A stretch of DNA of 31,843 nt, taken from contig NZ_CAMIFY010000033.1 in NCBI RefSeq assembly GCF_946222985.1, positions 1 to 31,843 on the forward strand. Reading direction: 5' to 3'. This stretch comes from an uncultured Corynebacterium sp. (GTDB lineage Bacteria > Actinomycetota > Actinomycetes > Mycobacteriales > Mycobacteriaceae). Positions 15,428 to 22,235 of this stretch are shown piece after piece (the first letter of the stretch is position 1; each line of letters opens with the position of its first letter). The notes under the pieces are model-generated. The model saw nothing but the letters and a program-made list of their open reading frames with translations, did not search any database and had not been told where the DNA came from. The position numbers were made by a program, and so were the translations under genes.

Positions 15428-16546
15428 TTGAAAATAATCACGTTCTTCAATCATAAAGGCGGCGTCGCCAAAACTACTAACTGCTTCAATCTCGCTTGGA
15501 AACTGGCTGAAAAGGGCAATCGAGTAGTGATGGTCGATGCGGATTCTCAGTGCAACTTGACCGGGCTTTCAATGGGATTGATGCCCGCCGATTTTAGTGC
15601 GGGCGAGGTTGAAGAGCTTGCGGACGAGGAAGTTGAAGCGGCGAGCGCAGAATTTGAGAAAACGCAGGTCCGCGCTTCGGAGTTCTGGCAAACGGTATCG
15701 GAAAGAAATATCCATAATGCGCTCCGTCCTGCGTTCTTTTCGGAGCCGAAGCCCCTCGAGGCTGTTGATTGTATCCCTATCGAGAGATGTCCTGGATTAT
15801 TCCTTCTTCCGGGCAGCTTGAACTTTGCGGATTACGAATCGGACCTCTCGCTTGCCCAGTCATTACGTGGCGTCTTTGGTTCTCAGAGGAATCTTCCTGG
15901 AGCCATTCACGCTCTACTCAAGCTGACCGCAGAAAAGATGGAAGCGGACTACGTGATTGTTGATGTGAGTCCGAGTCTGGGGGCTATCAATCAGAATATC
16001 GTCACCATAAGTGATGAGGTAATTATTCCGTGTGCGCCAGATTACTTTAGCGTAATGGCGTTGAACTCTTTGGCGGGCGTTCTCTCGAAGTGGCTCCAGT
16101 GGGCGCGGGAAGCGTATGAATCGAAGGAGCTATCGATGGCTCCGTACCCCTTCCCTAAACCGAGGCTTAAGTTTGCCGGCGTCATTATTTCTCGCTATGT
16201 CGTGTACAAGAAGCAACCGGCTGGAGCTTTCTCTCTTTGGATCAAGAAGGTTGCAGAAACGTGTCAGAACGATCTGGTCCCTGGTTTGAGGGAGTATGGC
16301 CTAACGTATTCCGATAGTGAGTATCGAGATTCGTTCGGACGCGATGACTACGTAGCTGCACTCATTCGTGAGTTTAATAGCCTGCGTCCGCGTTCGCAGG
16401 AGAATCAGATCCCCGTATTCGCGCTTGAGCGCGAGCATCTGCGTGGAATTGGTGGACAATCGTTGTACAATACTGAGATTCAGATCAAGGATCTTGATAA
16501 CCAGTATGAAAGATTCGCTGATTCGATTATCGCTCTAACGGACTAG
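15428..16546 (+). CDS. ParA/MinD-type ATPase of an accessory unit
   Basis: This is a deviant Walker ATPase of the ParA family, 372 aa. It begins MKIITFFNHKGGVAKTT, with signature lysine K10 and Walker lysine K15. It has VDADSQCNLTG (the D-x-D-x-Q-x-N ParA motif, residues 37-43) and Walker B in YVIVDVSPSLGAINQNI. An acidic insertion (about residues 57-85) and a C-terminal region beyond the ATPase core are unlike chromosomal ParA. No ParB gene, parS site or replication gene is nearby, so plasmid partitioning is unlikely. GC is far below the flanking genes. The TTG start has only a weak GGGTAGAG before it. A HEPN-type gene follows after 10 bp. Function inferred: ATPase partner or sensor of that protein. 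Confidence 0.88.
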   Translation: MKIITFFNHKGGVAKTTNCFNLAWKLAEKGNRVVMVDADSQCNLTGLSMGLMPADFSAGEVEELADEEVEAASAEFEKTQVRASEFWQTVSERNIHNALRPAFFSEPKPLEAVDCIPIERCPGLFLLPGSLNFADYESDLSLAQSLRGVFGSQRNLPGAIHALLKLTAEKMEADYVIVDVSPSLGAINQNIVTISDEVIIPCAPDYFSVMALNSLAGVLSKWLQWAREAYESKELSMAPYPFPKPRLKFAGVIISRYVVYKKQPAGAFSLWIKKVAETCQNDLVPGLREYGLTYSDSEYRDSFGRDDYVAALIREFNSLRPRSQENQIPVFALEREHLRGIGGQSLYNTEIQIKDLDNQYERFADSIIALTD

Positions 16547-16556
16547 GTAAACAGGA

Positions 16557-17186
16557 GTGTCGATCGCAGCGGAGCGGTTTCGATCATCGGCAAATTCTGT
16601 ATGGGCCGTTCATCGAAATCTAAATCGGAAGTCGGGCGACGTGGTTACGGATACGATCCTCCGAGGTTGTTACATCCTAACTATGGCGGCAGTTGAAACA
16701 TACTTCACGACGTTCTGCATCTCGACGATCTTTGATCGATATGTGGAACAGAGTCCCCGGGAGTTTGAACGGAGCGGATGGAATGAGTATAAACAATTCT
16801 ATCGATCTCTTGGTTCGGGCATTCCCAATAGTCGCTCAATTCCAAGCGATCCGGTGGCGTTGAGAGAAGCGATAGTTTCTGATTCGAGTCGAGTTTCTTT
16901 CACTTATTCGTCGCGTTTATTCTTCGTGGCTAGTTCGTTCTCTGGGTGCGAAATTGATAAGGAGGGGTTTTGGGCTAAGGTAGCGGAAAAATCTGGCCGC
17001 GACGTTGAATATCTAATGCAAGGTAAGCTATGGGATATAATTGTTGAACGAAGGAATATGATGGTTCATTCGGGCGACTTCTTGCTGAACTCGTCTGATC
17101 AGAGGCCGATTTCTTCGACGGACTTGGAGTCTGTTCTGACTCTCGCCGAGGCGATCGTGGCGACGATGGAAGAAGTATGCGTATGA
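16557..17186 (+). CDS. HEPN-type putative ribonuclease, partner of the ParA-like ATPase
   Basis: The 209-aa protein is mostly helical and carries ERRNMMVHSGD, an R-x4-H motif (R166, N167, H171) typical of HEPN ribonucleases, resembling the MAE_28990 and RiboL-PSP groups. Its N-terminal half has two long helices (VVTDTILRGCYILTMAAVETYFTT). HEPN proteins act as toxins or effectors in many toxin-antitoxin and anti-phage systems; that role here is inference. The start must be GTG 16557, because a stop lies in frame at 16548. AGGAG directly abuts it, so translation probably depends on coupling to the ATPase gene 10 bp upstream. Base composition is as low in GC as its partner. No transmembrane segment is seen. 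Confidence 0.8.
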   Translation: MSIAAERFRSSANSVWAVHRNLNRKSGDVVTDTILRGCYILTMAAVETYFTTFCISTIFDRYVEQSPREFERSGWNEYKQFYRSLGSGIPNSRSIPSDPVALREAIVSDSSRVSFTYSSRLFFVASSFSGCEIDKEGFWAKVAEKSGRDVEYLMQGKLWDIIVERRNMMVHSGDFLLNSSDQRPISSTDLESVLTLAEAIVATMEEVCV

Positions 17187-17302
17187 TCGGTCCCGCTTGG
17201 GTGCTGTAATTATGTGTAGCCTACGCTTCGGTGATTTCTTGATCAAGGTCGCCTGTAGGGTGAGCGTTATTATGTTTTGATGGTCATCAGTTTAGGGGGG
17301 CG

Positions 17303-17479
17303 ATGAGCTCGCTGCTGGGTTGGACGACAAGGCAAAAGTCTCCCGCGGTGAAGCTGCATCCTGGGGCCCTGGGCGGCCGTCGAGCAGGGGGGAAGTGGTT
17401 TATCGATCTCGATTCTGATCTTACCGGGCGTTATGGACGAGCCTACGACGGTGTCGTTTGTGCATGGGGGTGCCGGTAG
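17303..17479 (+). CDS. Possible 58-aa small protein
   Basis: ATG 17303 opens 58 codons to TAG 17479, preceded by AGGGGGG two bases upstream, a strong but close Shine-Dalgarno. The product runs MSSLLGWTTRQKSPAVKLHP, then GALGGRRAGGKWFIDLDSDL, then TGRYGRAYDGVVCAWGCR. The segment GGKWFIDLDSDLT looks protein-like. It could be a small regulator for the next gene, or the remnant of a longer broken gene. I do not recognise a family. Confidence 0.35.
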   Translation: MSSLLGWTTRQKSPAVKLHPGALGGRRAGGKWFIDLDSDLTGRYGRAYDGVVCAWGCR

Positions 17480-17513
17480 CGTAAGCGTCGTCCTTGCGGT
17501 CAAGGTGCCAATC

Positions 17514-17576
17514 TGAATGGCTTTTTGCGGGCGGTGTACCTGATGCTCGTCGCGGAAGATGTTTTGAATGGCTTTT
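17514..17576 (+). repeat. 12-bp direct repeat upstream of the GIY-YIG/helicase gene
   Basis: TGAATGGCTTTT occurs at 17514-17525 and 17565-17576, 51 bp apart, in front of the GTG at 17615. The spacing and location suit an operator pair or a short duplication; no regulator is known. Confidence 0.4.
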
Positions 17577-17614
17577 GGTAGTTTCAGTGGGAACTAGAGG
17601 AACCGGAGCTGACA

Positions 17615-19378
17615 GTGACCAATGACGCCGCATCAACGTATTCCATTCTTCACTTTGGGCTCGACGTGTCGGACCTGTTGATAGCAGGGGGTGTGCCGAA
17701 GATGGCCAATTGGCCCGTGGTCTACGTGCTGAACAGCCCGGGGGCCCGCCAATCCCGCGGGCGCGTGTACGTGGGCGAGTCAACCAACTTCGTCACTCGC
17801 ATGCACCAGCACCTGAAGTCGGATACCAAAGTTGGGCTGGACCGGGTAGAGGTTGTTGTCGACGGCACTTTCAACAAGTCCGTGTGTCTCGATCTGGAAT
17901 CGCACTTGATTCGTTTCGCTGCCGGCGATGGTACGAACGAGGTTTTGAACGGAAACGCCGGCATCGTCGATGCTGATTACTACGACCGGGAGCGGTACCG
18001 CGAGGCGTTCGACGACATCTATGAAGAGCTGCGCGAGCGTGGGCTGTTCTCGCTGCCGCTCGCTGACGTCATCAACTCCGAGCTGTTCAAATACTCGCCG
18101 TTCAAAGCACTCAACGTAGATCAGCGCTCGGCTGTCTTCGACATCATGGAGGTGTTGGCTGATGACTTCGGTAAGGCGGGCGACACTCACGAGTCGATGA
18201 TCGTCAGCGGCGGCCCGGGCACGGGCAAGACGATCGTTGCCATCTTCCTGTTGAAGCTGCTGGCCGATCTCGGGCAGAACCTCCAGGACGAAACCGACAT
18301 CCCCGATTCGGAGTTCTCCGGGTTCTTCGTCGAGGGAATCCGGGAGCGGTTCGAGGATCTCCGAATCGCTTTCGTCATTCCCCAGCAGGCGCTGAGAAGG
18401 TCCGTAGAGAAGGTGTTTTCCCGAACGCCTGGGCTCGACGCGTCGATGGTGTTGTCGCCTTTTGATGTCGGTAAGGCGGAGGGGGTCTTCGATCTGCTCG
18501 TCGTCGATGAAGCGCACCGTCTGACGAGGTACGCCTCGCAAGCGCATGGCACGCTGACCGCCGACTTCCGGAAAATCAATCAGAACCTCTTCGGCGGAAG
18601 TATGCCGGAGGCTTCCCAGCTCGATTGGCTGGTGGCCAAGTCTCGAGATTTGATCCTGATGCTCGACGCGGACCAGTCGGTGAGACCGAGGGATCTCACG
18701 CGCGCCGAGATCGAATACTTTCGTGACTCTCTCGACAGTCGCAGGACGTACGAGCTTAAGACGCAGATGCGAACGATGGGCGGCGAAGACTACATCGAGT
18801 ACGTGCACGACATCTTTTCGGCTCAGCCACCCGCTGGGAAACTTACCTTTGACAACTACGAACTCGGACTGATCGATGATCCGAGGGCTTTGGTGGACCT
18901 CGTCAGGCGCAAAGATCAGGAGTTCGGTCTTGGCCGGATCGTCGCGGGTTACGCCTGGAAGTGGGTTTCCAAGAAGGACAAGTCCGCCTACGACATCGAG
19001 CTTCGCAACGGGGTGCGGATGCGGTGGAACTCCAACGAGAAGGATTGGATCACCTCGCCGAAATCTCGCGAGGAAGCGGGTTCGATCCACACCATCCAGG
19101 GATATGACCTCAACTATGCGGGTGTGATCATCGGTGGGGACATTCGGTACGACCTGGAGAACGAAAGGCTGTACGTCGATCGAGCCAACTACTTTGACGC
19201 GGCCGGCAAAGCGAACGTTAAGCTGGCCAACGAGGTCACCACCGACGCGATGCTGCTAAATTTCATCTGCAACATCTACTCCGTCCTGCTGACGAGGGGA
19301 ATTCGGGGAACCTTCATTCACGTGGTCGACCCTGGATTACGCGAGTACTTGGGCCGATACTTCGACGTCATCGGGTAG
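17615..19378 (+). CDS. GIY-YIG nuclease fused to DUF2075 (Schlafen-like) helicase
   Basis: The 587-aa protein combines two activities. Residues 33-110 are a GIY-YIG nuclease: VVYV (35-38), VYVG (51-54), catalytic-type R62 in TNFVTRMHQHL, and E95 in CLDLESHLI. Residues ~155-587 are a DUF2075 superfamily-1-like helicase with Walker A GGPGTGKT (199-206), Walker B VVDEAH (296-301), LKTQMR (381-386), IHTIQG (491-496) and the arginine-finger motif in LLTRGIRG (558-565). All catalytic motifs are intact. Such proteins are recurrent in bacterial accessory and defence islands. GGAG lies 6 nt before the GTG start. GC is intermediate between the ParA-HEPN genes and the core genome, so it may be a separate acquisition. 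Target DNA or RNA is unknown. Confidence 0.88.
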   Translation: MTNDAASTYSILHFGLDVSDLLIAGGVPKMANWPVVYVLNSPGARQSRGRVYVGESTNFVTRMHQHLKSDTKVGLDRVEVVVDGTFNKSVCLDLESHLIRFAAGDGTNEVLNGNAGIVDADYYDRERYREAFDDIYEELRERGLFSLPLADVINSELFKYSPFKALNVDQRSAVFDIMEVLADDFGKAGDTHESMIVSGGPGTGKTIVAIFLLKLLADLGQNLQDETDIPDSEFSGFFVEGIRERFEDLRIAFVIPQQALRRSVEKVFSRTPGLDASMVLSPFDVGKAEGVFDLLVVDEAHRLTRYASQAHGTLTADFRKINQNLFGGSMPEASQLDWLVAKSRDLILMLDADQSVRPRDLTRAEIEYFRDSLDSRRTYELKTQMRTMGGEDYIEYVHDIFSAQPPAGKLTFDNYELGLIDDPRALVDLVRRKDQEFGLGRIVAGYAWKWVSKKDKSAYDIELRNGVRMRWNSNEKDWITSPKSREEAGSIHTIQGYDLNYAGVIIGGDIRYDLENERLYVDRANYFDAAGKANVKLANEVTTDAMLLNFICNIYSVLLTRGIRGTFIHVVDPGLREYLGRYFDVIG

Positions 19379-19437
19379 CGCACGCAGCTGTCTGGTCGAT
19401 GACGGGCCGTTCCGCAATGCACGGACATGCAACGCGG

Positions 19438-19478
19438 CCGTAACAATCTGCCGTCACGAAGGTCATTCATCGTTACGG
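19438..19478 (+). promoter_or_regulatory. Inverted repeat over promoter and leader Shine-Dalgarno
   Basis: CCGTAACAAT (19438-19447) and ATCGTTACGG (19469-19478) match at 9 of 10 positions across 21 bp. The left arm contains a -10-like TAACAAT. The right arm runs into GGGAGGG, the Shine-Dalgarno of the leader ORF. It may be an operator or an RNA hairpin masking that site. The rest of the 19379-19577 gap shows nothing. Confidence 0.45.
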
Positions 19479-19491
19479 GAGGGACACCGCA

Positions 19492-19581
19492 GTGGAACGC
19501 GCGTCTTCGATGCTGGAGGCACCGATGAGGAATCGCCTCATCGGGTTCGCCCCACTTCGACGAAGGACGTCGCCCACGTGA
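19492..19581 (+). CDS. Possible 29-aa leader peptide upstream of the amidase
   Basis: GTG 19492 has GGGAGGG 8 nt upstream and opens 29 codons (MERASSMLEAPMRNRLIGFA, then PLRRRTSPT). Its TGA overlaps the amidase GTG start at 19578 by 4 bases. This is the geometry of a translationally coupled leader peptide. No run of a single amino acid suggests classical attenuation. It could also be chance. Confidence 0.4.
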   Translation: MERASSMLEAPMRNRLIGFAPLRRRTSPT

Positions 19582-20994
19582 ACTCCCCGGACCTCACCAC
19601 TTCCGCAACCACGACTGAACGGCACGTACATGACGGTCGCACCATGGCCGGCGTATTGGAACGCGGCCTTGGTCGACGGAACTTCATCAAAGCTGCGATG
19701 GCTACCAGTGCCCTGGGTGTCGGCGCCTCCGTCGCCAGTTGCAGTGGGGATCACGCCGGAGCAGCTCCCACGGAAAGCAGGGGAGCAAGTAACACTCCCG
19801 GTTTCGGCGGCACGGTTCTGCAGCCCGGTGTCGGTGACATTCCCGGCACCCACTACGTGGAGTCGACGCCGGATTCGATCCTCTGGGGTTACGTGCCCTC
19901 CGTTCATGACGAGCCGGTCATGCGGATGAAGTCCGGGGAGACCGTGACCATGGATTTGGTCAGCCATGAAGGCATCCTGGAAGACCAGGGTCGCGATCCG
20001 GTGAGCTACTTCGGCGACAAAGGCATCGACGAAAAGGGCGTGCTGCAGGACGCGATCGACATCGCCGCCGAGTATTCGAGGACGGAACGCGACTTCAAGG
20101 TCGACGGGCCGCACGTCGTCACCGGCCCCGTTTTCGTCGAAGGTGCATTGCCCGGTGACGTGCTCAAGATCGAGCCAATCGCCAACGACCTGCGCGTGCC
20201 CTACGGTGTCGTTTCCTCCCGCCATGGCAAGGGGGGCGCTGGCGGCGACGTCCGAAGGTGGTGCCCCCGACGGGATCGTGGCGGACGAAGTGATGCCGGA
20301 CCTGGACGTCGTAAAGCCAAACGCCGACGATCCCATGGACCTGGGCAACGTCTCCGTGTTCACACCCGTCGAAGATGGGCGCGGAGTCATGGCCAGCGGC
20401 CCGGTGACGGCGCGGTTCCCGCTGCGGCCGTTCGCCGGGATGATGGGCGTGGCGTTTTCGGACGGGGCGTCACCGACTGATGCGCGACTGAACTCCGTGC
20501 CGCCGACGCTCGGCGGCGGCAACATCGACATCCACCACCTTGGCACGGGTTCCGCGTTCTACCTGCCCGTGCGCGCCGAGGGGGCGCTGTTCTACGCCGG
20601 CGATCCGCACATGGCAATGGGTGATGGCGAAGTCGCGCTGACGGCGATGGAGGGTTCACTGCGTTCGACGTTCCGGCTGACGGTCTGCAAGCAGGATTCC
20701 GGGGACGCGCCGTCGGTCGCATTCGAATACCCGTGGGCGGAGACCGAGGACCACTGGATCCCCATCGGACTCTCCGACCCGGACGGGCTCGCCGGCGGGG
20801 GAGTGTCGGGGGATCTCAACGTGGCGATGCGCCGCGCCGTGGTCAACGCACTGAACTTCCTCGAGCATGACCTTGGAATGGATCGGGCGATCGCCTACGC
20901 GTACCTGTCGGCCGCGGCCGACTTCGCCCTGTCGCAGGTCGTCGACCGGGCCGTCGGCGTGCACGGGTTGATCCGGAAGGCGGACTTCGGGTAG
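19578..20994 (+). pseudogene. Tat-exported acetamidase/formamidase, frameshifted
   Basis: The FmdA/AmdA family hydrolyses acetamide or formamide to ammonia. Two frames together give a full-length protein of about 471 aa. The first (from GTG 19578) has a twin-arginine lipoprotein signal (RRNFIKAAM then VASC), SILWGYVPSVHDEPVMRMKSGETVTMDLVSHEG and VTGPVFVEGALPGDVLKI. It continues to SSRHGKGG, where it leaves frame. The second resumes at GALAATSEGGAPDG and runs through FAGMMGVAFSD and LGGGNIDIHHLGTGSAFYLPV to the stop at 20994. The break lies in a G6 run at 20231-20236; five Gs would restore one frame. It is a recent mutation, a sequencing error or slippage. ATG 19644 is an alternative start, closer to a normal Tat signal. 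The 15-bp gap to the next convergent gene holds nothing. Confidence 0.85.
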
Positions 20995-21009
20995 GGGCAA
21001 GACGGACGC

Positions 21010-21537
21010 CTAGATCCTGTCCCGGTACCTCTCCAGATACCCCGCCAAAATCCGGTGCTTCTCCGGACGCTGCGCCGCGTACGCTTTGAGCCAGTCGAGC
21101 ATCGTCGGCTCTTCCCGCCGCACGTTGACCAGCTTCGACAGGTCCAGATCCGGGTGCCCGAACAGGGCGGCGTACATGGGTGCACGCATATCCTCCGTTT
21201 CCACGCGCGACATCGCGACCAGGTGGACGACCAGCTGACCCCGCCGCTCCCGGTAGTTCACGTCCGCGCCGCCGGCGACGAGCCGGGCAAACAGCTCACC
21301 GTCCCGTGGCCCCACGTACCGGTGCGCACCGATGAGCACGCTCAGCGCATTCTGGCCGTATTCCACGACGGACGCGTCGGCACCATCGTCGAGAAGCAAT
21401 CCCGCGATGTCGGCCCGCGCGTCCGCATCCCGGTTGGTCAGCGCGTTCATCAGCAACGCCCCGGACGCCTCCCCGTCGTAGACGTCACGGAACTCCTCGA
21501 ACGTGCCTCGTTTGGCGGTGTGAGCGGGTGAAGACAT
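21010..21537 (-). CDS. Ankyrin-repeat-like cytoplasmic protein
   Basis: The 175-aa product contains ankyrin-type repeats: GALLMNALTNRDADARADIAGLLLDDGADASVVE and NALSVLIGAHRYVGPRDGELFARLVAGGADVNYRERRGQLVVHLVA, with the usual GADV turn ends. It has no signal peptide and no catalytic motif. Ankyrin repeats mediate protein binding, so its role is unknown. ATG 21537 has AGAGG 5 nt upstream; the GTG at 21543 overlaps that site and is less likely. It is divergent from the 179-aa gene and convergent with the broken amidase. Confidence 0.82.
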   Translation of the reverse strand: MSSPAHTAKRGTFEEFRDVYDGEASGALLMNALTNRDADARADIAGLLLDDGADASVVEYGQNALSVLIGAHRYVGPRDGELFARLVAGGADVNYRERRGQLVVHLVAMSRVETEDMRAPMYAALFGHPDLDLSKLVNVRREEPTMLDWLKAYAAQRPEKHRILAGYLERYRDRI

Positions 21538-21679
21538 CGTCACCTCTTTGTCCGGGGGCTTCTTGCTCTACGACGCTGCCACGCCTCCCGCCACCTCGCA
21601 CTTCTGAAGCAGCGCCAACGCTGAATGGGGAAGCCAACCGTCGTCACGCACAACCCGCGACAGCGGCACCCACCGCAGG

Positions 21680-21685
21680 TAGTTT
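21680..21685 (+). promoter_or_regulatory. -10-like hexamer for the 179-aa gene
   Basis: TAGTTT ends 7 nt before ATG 21693, with no Shine-Dalgarno, fitting a leaderless mRNA and deciding the start. Confidence 0.5.
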
Positions 21686-21692
21686 CGCCGGC

Positions 21693-22232
21693 ATGGGACA
21701 CCAACGTGACGACATAATCGCAACGCTGCAGCGCCTGGGCCTGGAACTGCGACGACCCGAAGCCCTCGCCCCGGAAGACGGGGACGCCTTCGCCGAGCTC
21801 ACCGACGACGAGGAGCACCCGTTCTTCATCCTCGCCGCCGAAGACGAGCAGGGGCCGGCGTTCTCCCACGTCCTGCACTACGACGCCGAAATGATCGAAA
21901 GCGACGATGCCTACGCCGGCTGGGTCCATGAGTGGGCGCGGGCGACGGGCAAGGAAGACCGTGTCACCGGCGTCGCCTCGCACGTCAACTTCGACGGCGG
22001 CACGTCATGGCTCGAGTACACCCTCGACGGCGAGCCGGTGCGCATGGAATTCACGCAGGACGACGACTGGCTGGACCCGGACGTCGCCGACCGGATCATC
22101 ACCGATTTCGGCGACGTGTCCCGCCGCTCCCGGCTCTACATCGACGGCGGCCAGGGCGGCACCTACGTCTGGCTGCCCGACGAGAGCATCGGCGAGTTCC
22201 GGCAGCTGTTCCCGGAAGCTGAGCGGGACTGA
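21693..22232 (+). CDS. Unrecognised acidic 179-aa protein
   Basis: The product is strongly acidic and soluble, starting MGHQRDDIIATLQRLGLELR. It has a beta-rich middle (VTGVASHVNFDGGTSWLEYT, then LDGEPVRMEFTQDDDWLD) and ends in YVWLPDESIGEFRQLFPEAERD. I know no family for it. The alternating strands and aromatic residues suggest a small alpha/beta fold, perhaps immunity-protein-like, but this is speculation. The frame is open upstream to 21528, over the start of the ankyrin gene; the leaderless promoter supports ATG 21693. It ends 3 bp before the convergent phoD stop. Confidence 0.78.
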   Translation: MGHQRDDIIATLQRLGLELRRPEALAPEDGDAFAELTDDEEHPFFILAAEDEQGPAFSHVLHYDAEMIESDDAYAGWVHEWARATGKEDRVTGVASHVNFDGGTSWLEYTLDGEPVRMEFTQDDDWLDPDVADRIITDFGDVSRRSRLYIDGGQGGTYVWLPDESIGEFRQLFPEAERD

Positions 22233-22235
22233 CCG

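Larger units (their letters stand above)
17187..17614. other. Spacer between the HEPN and GIY-YIG/helicase genes
   Basis: A 428-bp stretch of mixed composition. It holds the possible 58-aa ORF and the 12-bp direct repeat listed separately. The first ~100 bp are AT-rich with imperfect complementarity between CCTACGCT (near 17220) and downstream GAGCG, a poor terminator. No recombinase, insertion-sequence end or tRNA is visible. Confidence 0.5.

Noticed and set aside
15428..16546. Plasmid or chromosome partition locus
   Set aside because: No ParB, no parS-like array and no replication gene nearby; the partner gene is HEPN-like.
15320..19490. Attachment-site repeats bounding the accessory island
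   Set aside because: No direct repeat longer than about 6 bp was found between the two edges, and no integrase is present.
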